Positions 16,965 to 24,817 of a stretch of DNA of 43,189 nucleotides are shown here, in pieces. Numbering within the stretch: position 1 is the stretch's first letter; every line of letters starts with the position of its first letter. The notes under the pieces are model-generated. The model worked only from the letters and a program-made list of their open reading frames with translations. It had not been told where the DNA came from and did no database searches. Position numbers and translations under genes: made by a program. Origin of the DNA: a bacterium (GTDB lineage Bacteria > B130-G9); NCBI GenBank assembly GCA_035527515.1, contig DATLAJ010000091.1, positions 1 through 43,189 on the forward strand. The letters are read 5' to 3'.

Positions 16965-17755
16965 TGAGCGCGCACAGGCACAGCACCGATTGTCACGATG
17001 GCGCTCGTTCGGTCTCGAGGCCTTTGAACTTCTCGCTCAAGTGGTTCGAGGAGGTCTTATCGACGAGCGACGTGGCGAGGGAGCTTGCCAAGTCGGGCGC
17101 GGCGGAGGGGACTGTCGTCGTCGCCGGGAGGCAGAGTGCCGGTCGAGGGAGGTTTTCGAGTCCTTGGTTTTCTCCCGAGGGCGGGCTTTATTTCACATTG
17201 GTCCTTCGCCCAGAGATTCCGGCGGGGCAATCGCATCTGCTTGCGGTCGCTGCTGGTCTGGCCGTTGCAGACGCGATTGAGCTAGCCATCGGAGCAAGCC
17301 CCCAGCTCAAGTGGCCCAACGACATCTACCTTTCAGGGAAGAAAGTAGCCGGCGTGCTGACCGAGACGGAGCTGTCCGATCAACGCGTGAGGCTCGCGCT
17401 GGTGGGCATCGGCGTAAACGTTGAAAGGCCCGATTCTGGCGTCCCAGACCACCTGCAAGGAAGCGCGGTCTGGCTTTCGGAGCTCGGCGCCGCCAGCCCG
17501 ACCGAGCTGCTTACAGGGGTGCTGGGCTCCTTCGTCGTATGGTATCAGAGGTTGAAGTGTGGCGATTTTGCAGCGATGGTCGAAAGTTACAACCGACGGG
17601 GGCTTCTGGTGGGGAGGCACGTGGAGGTCAAGTCAGCAAACCAGGTTGTCGCCGGCCGGTGCAGGGGTGTCAATGCGCAGTGCGCATTGGTCATCGAGCA
17701 GGCTCGCGGCTTCACAACGGCAATAGCAGAGGGAGAAGTATGCTCCTGGTCATAG
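16964..17755 (+). CDS. birA: Biotin-[acetyl-CoA-carboxylase] ligase, catalytic-only BirA type
   Basis: BirA activates biotin with ATP and attaches it to the lysine of biotin carrier proteins. The 263-residue protein shows the class motifs: TSDVARELAKSG, AGRQSAGRGRFSSPWFSPEGGLYF (in the GRGR nucleotide/biotin loop at ~57-62), LKWPNDIY (~111-118) and KKVAGVLTE, then GIGVNV. The C-terminal ~50 residues match the small SH3-like domain (RGLLVGRHVEVKS...GEVCSW). There is no N-terminal helix-turn-helix, so it should not be the DNA-binding repressor form. Its start overlaps the purC stop, and its last 16 bases overlap coaX. A birA-coaX pair is a common bacterial arrangement. Confidence 0.93.
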   Translation: MSAHRHSTDCHDGARSVSRPLNFSLKWFEEVLSTSDVARELAKSGAAEGTVVVAGRQSAGRGRFSSPWFSPEGGLYFTLVLRPEIPAGQSHLLAVAAGLAVADAIELAIGASPQLKWPNDIYLSGKKVAGVLTETELSDQRVRLALVGIGVNVERPDSGVPDHLQGSAVWLSELGAASPTELLTGVLGSFVVWYQRLKCGDFAAMVESYNRRGLLVGRHVEVKSANQVVAGRCRGVNAQCALVIEQARGFTTAIAEGEVCSWS

Positions 17756-18540
17756 ATGTGGGCAACACGCAGACAGTTTTAGGGCTGTTTGAGGGAGAGA
17801 CCCTGTCCCACCACTGGCGCCTCGCGACGGACATCCGCAAGACGAAGGATGAGTACTCGCTCCTTGTGAGCTCCCTGCTAGCAAGCGCTGGACTCGCTCC
17901 TGGGGACGTGGATGGAGTTGGCGTTTGTTCCGTTGTTCCGCCTCTTTCTCACGTATTTCTAGAGATGGCAGAGAGCTTGTTCGGCGTAAAGGCGATGCTC
18001 GTCGGCCCCGGCGTCAAGACTGGCATGCCGATACTCTACGAGAATCCAGCAGAGGTCGGCTCAGACAGGATCGCCAACGCCCTTGCCGCCTACTATGAGA
18101 CACGCGGCCCGGTCATCATCGTTGATTTCGGCACTGCAACGACGTTCTGCGTGGTGTCAGAGAAGGGCGAGTACCTTGGCGGGAGCATAGTCCCGGGGGT
18201 CGGGATAAGCGCTGATGCTCTCTTCGCAAGGACCGCGAAGCTGCCTCGGGTAGCGGTTACGAGGCCAGCCACAGTGGTCGGCAGAACGACAGAAGCCAGC
18301 ATCCAATCTGGCCTCTTTTTCGGCTATCTGTGCATTGTCGAGGGGATGATAGCACGGATCGTGTCAGAGATGCAGTTTGGGAGCAAACCCAAGGTCTTGG
18401 CGACGGGCGGGCTGGCGGAGCTGTTCGCAGGTGAGACCGAGACCATAGATGTGGTTGACCCATATCTCACCCTGAAGGGCGTGCGGATAATCTATGAGAA
18501 GAACGCGAAGAGGCCAGGACGAATACCTCCAAAGGGTTGA
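17740..18540 (+). CDS. coaX: Type III pantothenate kinase
   Basis: CoaX phosphorylates pantothenate with ATP, the first step of coenzyme A synthesis. The 266-residue protein starts at the ATG at 17740 because LLVIDVGNTQTVLG, the phosphate-1 motif of the ASKHA fold, must be N-terminal. The same frame is open further upstream inside birA, but that part is not homologous. GAGGGAG precedes this ATG. Other family motifs are ENPAEVGSDRIANALAAY (~106-123), IVDFGTATTFCVV (~129-141) and GGSIVPGVGISADALFARTAKLP. The family is usually monovalent-cation dependent and insensitive to feedback by CoA. It overlaps birA by 16 nt and the next gene by 47 nt. Confidence 0.95.
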   Translation: MLLVIDVGNTQTVLGLFEGETLSHHWRLATDIRKTKDEYSLLVSSLLASAGLAPGDVDGVGVCSVVPPLSHVFLEMAESLFGVKAMLVGPGVKTGMPILYENPAEVGSDRIANALAAYYETRGPVIIVDFGTATTFCVVSEKGEYLGGSIVPGVGISADALFARTAKLPRVAVTRPATVVGRTTEASIQSGLFFGYLCIVEGMIARIVSEMQFGSKPKVLATGGLAELFAGETETIDVVDPYLTLKGVRIIYEKNAKRPGRIPPKG

Positions 18541-19222
18541 GGACTACATAGTCCAGGTGAGGCTTTCGCCGATGCTGCTCTCCCCGAAGGAGTGGACGGT
18601 CGCCGAGCAGTGGAAGCGCGACGAAATCCCACTGATGGTCGTGTTCCGCGGGATCGACAGGGCGATGCGGAGCCTGATTGCGAGAAGGCATGAGTTCAGC
18701 AAGCTTCGGATGACGCTCTCCTACTGCGACAAGCCGGTCCGCGCAGCCTTCCAGTCATATCTTTCGGCGCAGAGTCTCTTCCCCGCTGAAGGGGAGGACC
18801 GCGCGCCCATCGGGGCTGAAGCGAGGCCAGAGGATTCTGATGTTTACTACGTGCTGAACCGCTTAACCACGCTCGCCAAGATGGTTGAGGCGCTATCCGA
18901 AAGGCCGGAGTTCGTCGCTCGCAGGGATAGTATCGCGCAAATGGCTCAGAAGCTGAGTGCGCTCGCCGAGGAAACAAGAAAGAGCAGGGCCGGCCAATGG
19001 CTGGAGCGAGTTCAGACTCGCTTGGTCAAGCTGGACAGGGAGCTTCTAAGGACAGCAAGAGGTTGTCTCTCGCCCGGACGGAGGGTGCAGCTTGCTGCTC
19101 AGGCTAAAAAGAGGGCCAGGCAGACGAAAGCACCGCAGGATAGGTCCTTGATTGAGTACCTGATGGACGGGGCGGTTCGAGAGGAGTTCGGACTTCCTGT
19201 CATAGGCCTCTTCGACATCTGA
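18494..19222 (+). CDS. Conserved hypothetical protein, probably helical
   Basis: A 242-residue soluble protein with no signal peptide or membrane segment. The N-terminal part (RVEDYIVQV, LLSPKEWTVAEQWKRDEIPLMVV, FRGIDRAM) resembles unnamed conserved proteins that I recall from other bacteria with a Y-F/I...L-S-P-x-D/E-W...W...I-P-L...V...G-I-D pattern, but I know no function for it. Residues ~110-220 are rich in Leu, Arg, Lys and Glu, probably helical. The start at 18494 overlaps coaX by 47 nt and lacks a strong ribosome-binding site, so a slightly later start or reinitiation is possible. It closes the purC-birA-coaX group. Confidence 0.75.
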   Translation: MRRTRRGQDEYLQRVEDYIVQVRLSPMLLSPKEWTVAEQWKRDEIPLMVVFRGIDRAMRSLIARRHEFSKLRMTLSYCDKPVRAAFQSYLSAQSLFPAEGEDRAPIGAEARPEDSDVYYVLNRLTTLAKMVEALSERPEFVARRDSIAQMAQKLSALAEETRKSRAGQWLERVQTRLVKLDRELLRTARGCLSPGRRVQLAAQAKKRARQTKAPQDRSLIEYLMDGAVREEFGLPVIGLFDI

Positions 19223-19234
19223 CGTTCCACCTCG

Positions 19235-19384
19235 ATGAACACGGACATCTGCCAGCCGGCCGCGACCACCGATTCTGCTCCGTTAATGGCCGGCGTCCCA
19301 ACGGGCGCCCTGACGCTCGAGCTCGTAGCCTTCGACAAGTCGGGCGACGGGAGCGCCAGGTATCCATACTTCACCGTGAGGTAA
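19235..19384 (+). pseudogene. Truncated in-frame remnant of a transglutaminase-protein 3' end
   Basis: The 49-codon open frame starts with MNTDICQPAATTDSAP and ends with ALTLELVAFDKSGDGSARYPYFTVR and a stop. These two parts match two separated stretches in the C-terminus of the 1114-residue protein encoded just downstream (MNTDIWQPAATADNAP, and NMTLEVVAFDNSGNSSARYPYFTVR). About 80 codons between them are missing, yet the reading frame is kept. There is no ribosome-binding site or upstream gene body. It is best read as what remains of a duplicated or deleted neighbouring paralogue. Confidence 0.8.
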
Positions 19385-19388
19385 GCTG

Positions 19389-19416
19389 TTGATGCCGGGA
19401 CCCTGTAACGTATAAT
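19389..19416 (+). promoter_or_regulatory. Promoter candidate for the transglutaminase-like gene
   Basis: TTGATG (19389-19394), 16-nt spacer, and a perfect TATAAT (19411-19416), five bases after the remnant's stop codon. It would give a leader of ~85 nt ending in the ribosome-binding site GAGGAGA. Confidence 0.55.
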
Positions 19417-19507
19417 GCTCGGCAAGATCGATAATTCATACACGAGTGCATTGCTTTTCCGGCGTGATACTTGCAGGTCACGCTGGCAATAATGAGGAGA
19501 ACATAGG

Positions 19508-22500
19508 ATGAACAGAATAGTCTTGTTAGTAGCGATTTTTTGCTTGGCAACGGGCTTGCAGCTCGCCAGCCAGGCGGGGCCGTATTCGGTTCCGGTCCAG
19601 CCGCTTCCAGGCATGGTTGTGGCGCCTGACGCAGAACATCAGAGCGGGGAGAGGACGTCCCATAATGGCGTATTGGTTGCGCTTGACGGGCAGGGCGACC
19701 ACCTGCGGGACCTCACCTCCAGGGCGGCCATTTCACCATCAGCCGAGGAGGCGCTCGAGACCGTTCCCGAATGGCTCAAGATGGACCTTTACGATATGTT
19801 CACGCGGATGTCGCAGAGCGATCAGGAGGATTACGGACAGCTGCTGCTCTCGATATCCGATCTGCGCCTCATCGACGAGGTGGCCTTCACGATTGCCCAC
19901 TCGTCAAAGAGCGTCCTGAGCCAAACGGACCCGGAGCTTTATCTCCGCAACGCAGAGCTTCTGTATCAGATCGATCCGGAGATACCCTACGCTGACATTG
20001 TGGATTACGGCCAGGCTGGCGTGGACCCCGATTTTTACTCCACGGTTCGATACTGGACGATCAGGGACGGCGAGATGGGCCAGTTCGAGCTTCCACTTTC
20101 CACCTATTACTGGTTTGTGGTGCATCCCAAGCTCGGCAAAGAGGACCCATCGATGAGTCCCCAGCCCAGGGAGGATGCGAACACTTATGGCTACTTCTGG
20201 CGCGAATACCTCTTCTACAACCCGTCGGATGAGTATGACTACACCCTCAACTACATGACCAGAGAGCCCAACAGGATAGACGATTCTGACGTTGACGGCT
20301 GGGGACCTACCGCGGCCGGCTACCTCGTTGACGGCTCAAAGAAGTGCCCTGACGGCGCGATAGTCGGGGGGCCTGGCACTGAGAGGCCCGTGCTTGTGGA
20401 GTTCATCTGGGGACAGGCTCGGGTAATCATCACAACGCTGGAGGTCGAGCGGGGCCACGCTACGGGCAAGGAGGAGATGCTGGAGAACCTGACGATGCGT
20501 TCAAACGGCCAGTGGGACGACCTCCTTCTGAGGCAAGGGATCGATCCGGATTACTACGACCAGGTGGCTATCGTAGATGGCTCGGGCAACTGGGATATTC
20601 TGTCCCCAATTCAGGAGGTTCTGGATGACAACGGGATACAAAATTGGGTAGTCTCCGCTGAGGAGATGCTGAATCCAGGCCAATGGGGATACTTCTCCAA
20701 GGTGATCATCCCCTCACACCAGAGCAGGGCGTTTTACGAAACGGTTGCCAGCGCCGAGTTCATGGACAAGTTCGAATCGTGGGTGGATGACTTCCGAGGC
20801 ACGTTGGAGTTCCACGGAGCTTGCGATCCCGGAGATTCGTGGGCGGACCTTGAGCTCTTCAAGCTCGGTTACGTGGCGGAGGAGCTCGACGATGTGGCGC
20901 TCTACGGCTTCCCCGTCCTTAGAGAGGTGATAGGCAACGCTAGTTACCTCTGGGATGACAGCGTCGTGAACGCCTCGCTGCCTGGTTCAAGGCCGTTTGA
21001 GCCCAACTCGATGGCTGTTGATGTTATCTCCAACTGGACATCAAGAATGATCAACTTCCGCGCAAGAGGCAGCCGGCCCAGTCAGCCCAACCAGATTTGC
21101 TTTGAGCACGACGGCAACTGCGGCGAGATACGCTACCTGCTCAACGCCGCAGCCAGAACCTGCCTCTTGCCTACGGCGGGCGTCTGCAACAAGTCGTGGG
21201 ACCACGTAACGTGCGAGTTCTGGGAGCAGGACTGGTATGGCTACCAGGTCGGCTTCAACGTCGGGAGCGCCATGATAGCGGACCAAAAGGTGCTTAACGA
21301 CAAGGACTACGGAGGAACCAGGGACTTGTCCGCCATTGAGCAGGACCGAGGCGACAGCTTTCCCGTGAATGCGACGGCAAGATACAGCAAATCCTGCCGC
21401 TTCCACGCGAAAGTTCAGGACGTTCGAGGCAATCCAATTGACTGTGCGGAGGTTCGGCCGTGGGTTCGCTGGAAGAACCAGCCCAGCGAGCCGCTGGACA
21501 GCCCTCTGTGCGCTTACACTGATTCGTCGGGCGAGGTGGTCTTGGACCTCGGCGACCACCGCGACTACTGGTTCAACGTCGAGAGCAGGGCGGGGGATGC
21601 GCCAAAAGAGCAGCTCTTGACGGATACTCAGGAGGGCATGGACTACGATCATACCTGGACAATCGAGGAGGGAATCGTCCCCCAGCTGCCTGAGATCGAG
21701 CCGATAGAGTTCCCATCAGCTCCGCAGCACCCATACAAGCTGCATATCTCATTCAGAGCTGATTATGAGACCCTGTATAGCGTGAGTGCGCTGACTTTCG
21801 CGGAGAAGAAGGAGGAGACGGCCAACGTCGATTTCTTCATCTTGAACGCCGACAACTTCAGGAAGTATAGCGATGGCAAGCCATTCTCTGCATATCAATG
21901 GCGAGAAGATTACAGGTCCGATGAGTTTGAGGTCGAGATTCCGGATAGTGAGATTTACTACCTCGTTTTCTCGAACGAAGATACCCTTCTCGCCAAACAA
22001 TTCGTAACGATAGCCGTCTCGGTATCTGAACGCGATGGCGAAGCCTGGACTCCCATTGAAAGTTACTCGAACTTCGTCGGGATACCGGCGCAAGATGCCT
22101 ACGTCATTATGTTCAACAACCTTGTCGCACCGAGCGTCTATGCAGCGGGATTCTTCGCTGCTGAGGTGGACTCGTCGGGTAGTTTTGAGTTCGGCGTTCA
22201 GGCGTTCGTGCTTGACGACGACGGCTTGCACGACGTGCGGGACGTCGAGCTCTGCTATGGCGGCGTGCCGCTCGGCAAGTTTCTTAGGGACAACGGTAGA
22301 TACGGCGACGCTCTCGCCGGCGACGGCATATTCACGTTTTCCGAGAGGTTCATGCCCGGTACGCTCTATCCGGGCGTCTATAAGCTCGAGATCGTAGCGA
22401 CCGACATGGCCGGCGGCAAGAGCATCTCGTGGCCTTATCTGAACGCTCTCTCTACTCCGCTGCGCCTCAGCAGCCCAACCTGCTGCATGAACACGGACAT

Positions 22501-22852
22501 CTGGCAGCCGGCCGCGACCGCCGATAACGCCCCGGTGATACTTGGCGGCGGCTTCTTTGGCAGAGAATGTTTTCAGCCGGGGGACGTGGTGCGCCTCGTG
22601 GTCTATGCTGACGATCCTGACGGCCTGTCTGACATCGAGCGAGTCGAGCTCTTCCTCGAGGGCGGCGTCGCAACGGGCCTTTCGTTGCACGACGACGGTG
22701 CCGATGGCGACGACCACGCCGGCGACGGCATATACACCTTCCAGACGCTCATGCCAGCAGGTATCCCGGCAGGGAATATGACGCTCGAGGTCGTAGCCTT
22801 TGACAACTCCGGCAACTCCAGCGCCAGGTACCCATACTTCACGGTGAGGTAG
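19508..22852 (+). CDS. Secreted transglutaminase-like multi-domain protein
   Basis: 1114 residues with a signal peptide (MNRIVLLVAIFCLATGLQLASQAG) and ribosome-binding site GAGGAGA. Residues ~80-330 are unassigned, with a W/Y-rich part. Residues ~340-460 (YYDQVAIVDGSGNWD, VIIPSHQS) look like a Rossmann-type or glutamine-amidotransferase-like fold; this is tentative. The transglutaminase-like core is near 530-590: HDGNCGE with candidate nucleophile Cys538, then KSWDHVTCEFWEQDW with His566. These fit the Cys-His pair of papain-like transglutaminases; the third residue was not fixed. Residues ~635-700 look like a carboxypeptidase-regulatory-like fold. Two choice-of-anchor-X-like modules end the protein (~895-980 and ~1000-1114), each with a D-D/N-G...GD..AGDGIY/F motif. 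It probably acts outside the cytoplasm as a peptidase or crosslinker. A remnant of the same 3' end lies upstream. Confidence 0.82.
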   Translation: MNRIVLLVAIFCLATGLQLASQAGPYSVPVQPLPGMVVAPDAEHQSGERTSHNGVLVALDGQGDHLRDLTSRAAISPSAEEALETVPEWLKMDLYDMFTRMSQSDQEDYGQLLLSISDLRLIDEVAFTIAHSSKSVLSQTDPELYLRNAELLYQIDPEIPYADIVDYGQAGVDPDFYSTVRYWTIRDGEMGQFELPLSTYYWFVVHPKLGKEDPSMSPQPREDANTYGYFWREYLFYNPSDEYDYTLNYMTREPNRIDDSDVDGWGPTAAGYLVDGSKKCPDGAIVGGPGTERPVLVEFIWGQARVIITTLEVERGHATGKEEMLENLTMRSNGQWDDLLLRQGIDPDYYDQVAIVDGSGNWDILSPIQEVLDDNGIQNWVVSAEEMLNPGQWGYFSKVIIPSHQSRAFYETVASAEFMDKFESWVDDFRGTLEFHGACDPGDSWADLELFKLGYVAEELDDVALYGFPVLREVIGNASYLWDDSVVNASLPGSRPFEPNSMAVDVISNWTSRMINFRARGSRPSQPNQICFEHDGNCGEIRYLLNAAARTCLLPTAGVCNKSWDHVTCEFWEQDWYGYQVGFNVGSAMIADQKVLNDKDYGGTRDLSAIEQDRGDSFPVNATARYSKSCRFHAKVQDVRGNPIDCAEVRPWVRWKNQPSEPLDSPLCAYTDSSGEVVLDLGDHRDYWFNVESRAGDAPKEQLLTDTQEGMDYDHTWTIEEGIVPQLPEIEPIEFPSAPQHPYKLHISFRADYETLYSVSALTFAEKKEETANVDFFILNADNFRKYSDGKPFSAYQWREDYRSDEFEVEIPDSEIYYLVFSNEDTLLAKQFVTIAVSVSERDGEAWTPIESYSNFVGIPAQDAYVIMFNNLVAPSVYAAGFFAAEVDSSGSFEFGVQAFVLDDDGLHDVRDVELCYGGVPLGKFLRDNGRYGDALAGDGIFTFSERFMPGTLYPGVYKLEIVATDMAGGKSISWPYLNALSTPLRLSSPTCCMNTDIWQPAATADNAPVILGGGFFGRECFQPGDVVRLVVYADDPDGLSDIERVELFLEGGVATGLSLHDDGADGDDHAGDGIYTFQTLMPAGIPAGNMTLEVVAFDNSGNSSARYPYFTVR

Positions 22853-23095
22853 CCTGCTCGCGGGCGATATTCTCCAATGCCCGGAGTTCTTTGGGCCTCT
22901 CCCGAGCACCTGCACCTCGGCCGGCGTGTCCTTGTATGGCCTAGCCGATAACGGTCCTGATTCCGGGCACCATTGATCCTCTCACCGAGCGCTGTGGACA
23001 CATCGGCGGTGAGGCTTCCTTTGGGTAAGGAAATCCAGATCAGTATCAGCCAGATAAGACGGCGACGGCTGAGCGCCTTTCCGCCATGTCTGTCT
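22853..23095. other. Intergenic region between convergent genes
   Basis: This 243-bp gap separates the convergent transglutaminase-like and FRG-domain genes. It holds one modest hairpin, CTCACCG (22981-22987) with CGGTGAG (23007-23013). No T-run terminator or gene was seen. Confidence 0.35.
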
Positions 23096-23872
23096 TCACT
23101 CGCTCAACTCCGGAGGTCTCTCGTAGGGGAGAAACTTGTAACTGATCAACTCGCTCGCCAGATGTTCAAGGTCCGGAAAGAGCTGATCTTCAGTTATCCG
23201 TAACAGATCCAAGGACTGCTTCAAGCCCTCCTTCGCAGATGATGGAATATTTATCCGTGCCAGGAACTTCCCTGCATCATCGAACTCATTTAGCGGCTGT
23301 GATGCTCCGTGGATTGTGAATTCCGATCGCTGGACCATCTGCCGCAAGTCAAAATGCCTAGTGAGTATTGCGAGAGTCTTCTCTGAATCTGCTAGTTTCT
23401 GACGAGTGAAGGCTGCCTTTAATACCGGAAGCACCATGCTGTCGTTTTCCGCAAAAAGAATTCTGTTGACTTGACTCATATTCAAACGGGGAGCCATCAA
23501 GGCCCACAGTGTTCCATCGCTGTCGGAGTATTCGTTAACCGCGAAAAACAACCCTATGAGAGGAGACTCTGTCCAATCCAGGAGGCGCGTTGGGAGGCGA
23601 TAATGCCGCATAAGGTAAAGCCAGCCGGCATCGTCCTCAAAGTCAGGCACGCTTGTGTGGCGAATTCGCGCCCGCGAGCGGAATCTATTAGTCATGTTAC
23701 GTTCATCAACGGCCCTGCTGTCGCGGTGCAGGGAGGCTGTAAGGCCCCATTGCCGATCTGCATGCCCTCGCCACCATGCCCTATCGTCTTCAAACGAATG
23801 GGTTACTGAAACGACGGCATCGAAGAATTGAGCAATGTTTTCTACGGTAACAGTCCTAATGGCTTCTTTCAT
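23096..23872 (-). CDS. FRG-domain protein
   Basis: 258 residues. The FRG domain occupies ~10-140, with WWRGHADRQWGLTASLHRD (33-51), a WLYLMRHYRLPTRLLDWTESPLIGLFFAV block (~84-112) and a following W-A-L-M-x-P-x-L-N. FRG is named for its conserved F/W-R-G motif. Its biochemical role is not settled, and FRG genes are frequent among mobile and defence-associated genes. The C-terminal ~110 residues include FTIHGASQPLNEF, typical of the family, and a helical tail. The ATG is preceded by GGAGGA. The gene looks more A+T-rich than its neighbours and stands alone beside a tRNA gene, a common integration setting, though no integrase is visible. A palindrome lies just upstream. Confidence 0.85.
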   Translation of the reverse strand: MKEAIRTVTVENIAQFFDAVVSVTHSFEDDRAWWRGHADRQWGLTASLHRDSRAVDERNMTNRFRSRARIRHTSVPDFEDDAGWLYLMRHYRLPTRLLDWTESPLIGLFFAVNEYSDSDGTLWALMAPRLNMSQVNRILFAENDSMVLPVLKAAFTRQKLADSEKTLAILTRHFDLRQMVQRSEFTIHGASQPLNEFDDAGKFLARINIPSSAKEGLKQSLDLLRITEDQLFPDLEHLASELISYKFLPYERPPELSE

Positions 23873-23886
23873 TTCCGTCCTCCACA

Positions 23887-23898
23887 GCTTTCGAAAGC
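23887..23898. promoter_or_regulatory. Operator-like palindrome upstream of the FRG gene
   Basis: GCTTTCGAAAGC is a perfect 12-bp palindrome, 14 bp before the start codon of the minus-strand FRG gene, in its likely 5' leader. It may bind a regulator or be chance. Confidence 0.3.
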
Positions 23899-24156
23899 AG
23901 AACCCTGTTATCCAGACCTCTGTAAAATGTCATTTGTGGTCCTAGCCATTGCCATCATCATAATGACTGTTCAGCCTATCGTTGACGAAATCCGTGTTTC
24001 CACCTCTTCGACAGCTGCATATTAGGGTATCGGTTCGCGTCCATCAATCTTCGCGAATCGCAGCTTCCCAGAATCGCGCCGTCCGAACCAAAGCGAGGCG
24101 AAGGCCGAAGTCGGTGGTTTGTGGGGGCCTGTATCTTCGGAAAGGCGGCTATATGG

Positions 24157-24231
24157 TGGTGGGCGATACTGGATTTGAACCAGTGACCCCCGCCGTGTGA
24201 AGGCGGTGCTCTACCCCTGAGCCAATCGCCC
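24157..24231 (-). tRNA. tRNA-Val (anticodon CAC)
   Basis: The minus strand folds into a complete cloverleaf. The acceptor stem is GGGCGAT/ATCGCCC with discriminator A and an encoded CCA. The D arm contains GGCTCAGGGGTAGAGC. The anticodon stem CCGCC/GGCGG encloses loop TTCACAC, giving anticodon CAC, which reads valine GTG codons. The variable loop is 5 nt, and the T arm is ACTGG-TTCAAAT-CCAGT. All invariant positions I checked are normal. Confidence 0.96.
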
Positions 24232-24244
24232 ACCAAAACCAAGT

Positions 24245-24273
24245 CTAATATATCAAACAGTTACAAGAGTCAA
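24245..24273 (-). promoter_or_regulatory. Promoter of tRNA-Val
   Basis: On the minus strand TTGACT (24273-24268), a 17-nt spacer, then TATTAG (24250-24245). It ends 14 bp before the mature tRNA 5' end, a normal distance for a stable-RNA promoter. Confidence 0.65.
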
Positions 24274-24643
24274 AACCCAAACCTTCCGGCCCGCCCAAGT
24301 GGATTGCTGATGCCATCGTCCGGGGCGATTCTGACCGTTGTCTGGAGATAAAAACACAACATAGTGGGGTGTTCGGATCTGGGCACAACATATCGCCGTA
24401 TTCGGCCTCTCTTCGATCATAAGAATTGAGCCACGCGAAGTCAGGGATGTGTTGGGCTGGATAGTGCTCTATATGACACGTTTCGGGCGAGGCGTGCCGG
24501 TGTTGGTGTGTTTTTGTGGGTGAGTAGGAAGATTGTGCTGTGATTCTTGGTTGATTTGTCTTAGGTTTGGAAGTCGAGGGTTTAATTGGGGTGAAATTGG
24601 GAAGGTTATTGTGTGTATTAAACAGGCTGAAAATCGTATGTTC
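24274..24643. other. A+T-rich divergent intergenic region upstream of mraZ
   Basis: No gene is supported here. The stretch becomes T- and G-rich on the + strand toward mraZ. TGGGG (24587-24591) and TGGGA (24598-24602) lie 11 bp apart. MraZ operators in other bacteria are repeats of TGGGN with about 10-bp spacing, so this is a weak operator candidate. Confidence 0.3.
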
Positions 24644-24673
24644 TTGCATTCTCTCCCTTTGGCGTCATATAAT
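24644..24673 (+). promoter_or_regulatory. Main promoter of the mra/dcw cluster
   Basis: TTGCAT (24644-24649, 4 of 6), 18-nt spacer, perfect TATAAT (24668-24673). It would start transcription near 24680 and leave a leader of ~138 nt before mraZ. No comparable promoter was seen inside the cluster. Confidence 0.65.
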
Positions 24674-24766
24674 CTGCAGAAATATGCGAGAAGGAAACTA
24701 TTAACAAGGGACATCTTATGGTTTCCAATCCCATTTGGCAGAATCGAATCTTTGGGAATGTGCAGG

Positions 24767-24811
24767 AATCCCGGACGCCCAGAAATGATAATTCGGCGTC
24801 CCAAAGGGATT
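24767..24811 (+). promoter_or_regulatory. mraZ leader hairpin that covers the ribosome-binding site
   Basis: AATCCC plus GGACGCC (24767-24779) pair with GGCGTCC (24795-24801) and GGGATT (24806-24811): 13 base pairs, a 4-nt bulge CAAA and a 15-nt loop. The right arm contains the Shine-Dalgarno AAAGGGA, 8-9 nt before the mraZ ATG. An alternative pairing is CTTTGGGA (24750-24757) with TCCCAAAG (24799-24806), so the leader can switch between two structures. Both hide the ribosome-binding site at least in part. Confidence 0.5.
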
Positions 24812-24817
24812 TTGTAG

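Noticed and set aside
21749-22915. Minus-strand frame of 388 codons inside the transglutaminase-like gene
   Set aside because: Its composition is Arg- and His-rich as expected for antisense of GC-rich coding DNA; the + strand protein is well supported.
23982-24200. Open frame of 72 codons ending in VVGDTGFEPVTPAV
   Set aside because: The end is a translation of the antisense of the tRNA-Val gene, a well-known source of false protein calls; no ribosome-binding site.
24533-24817. 94-codon frame ending at the mraZ start
   Set aside because: It spans the dcw promoter and leader hairpin, lacks an SD site and has unlikely composition.
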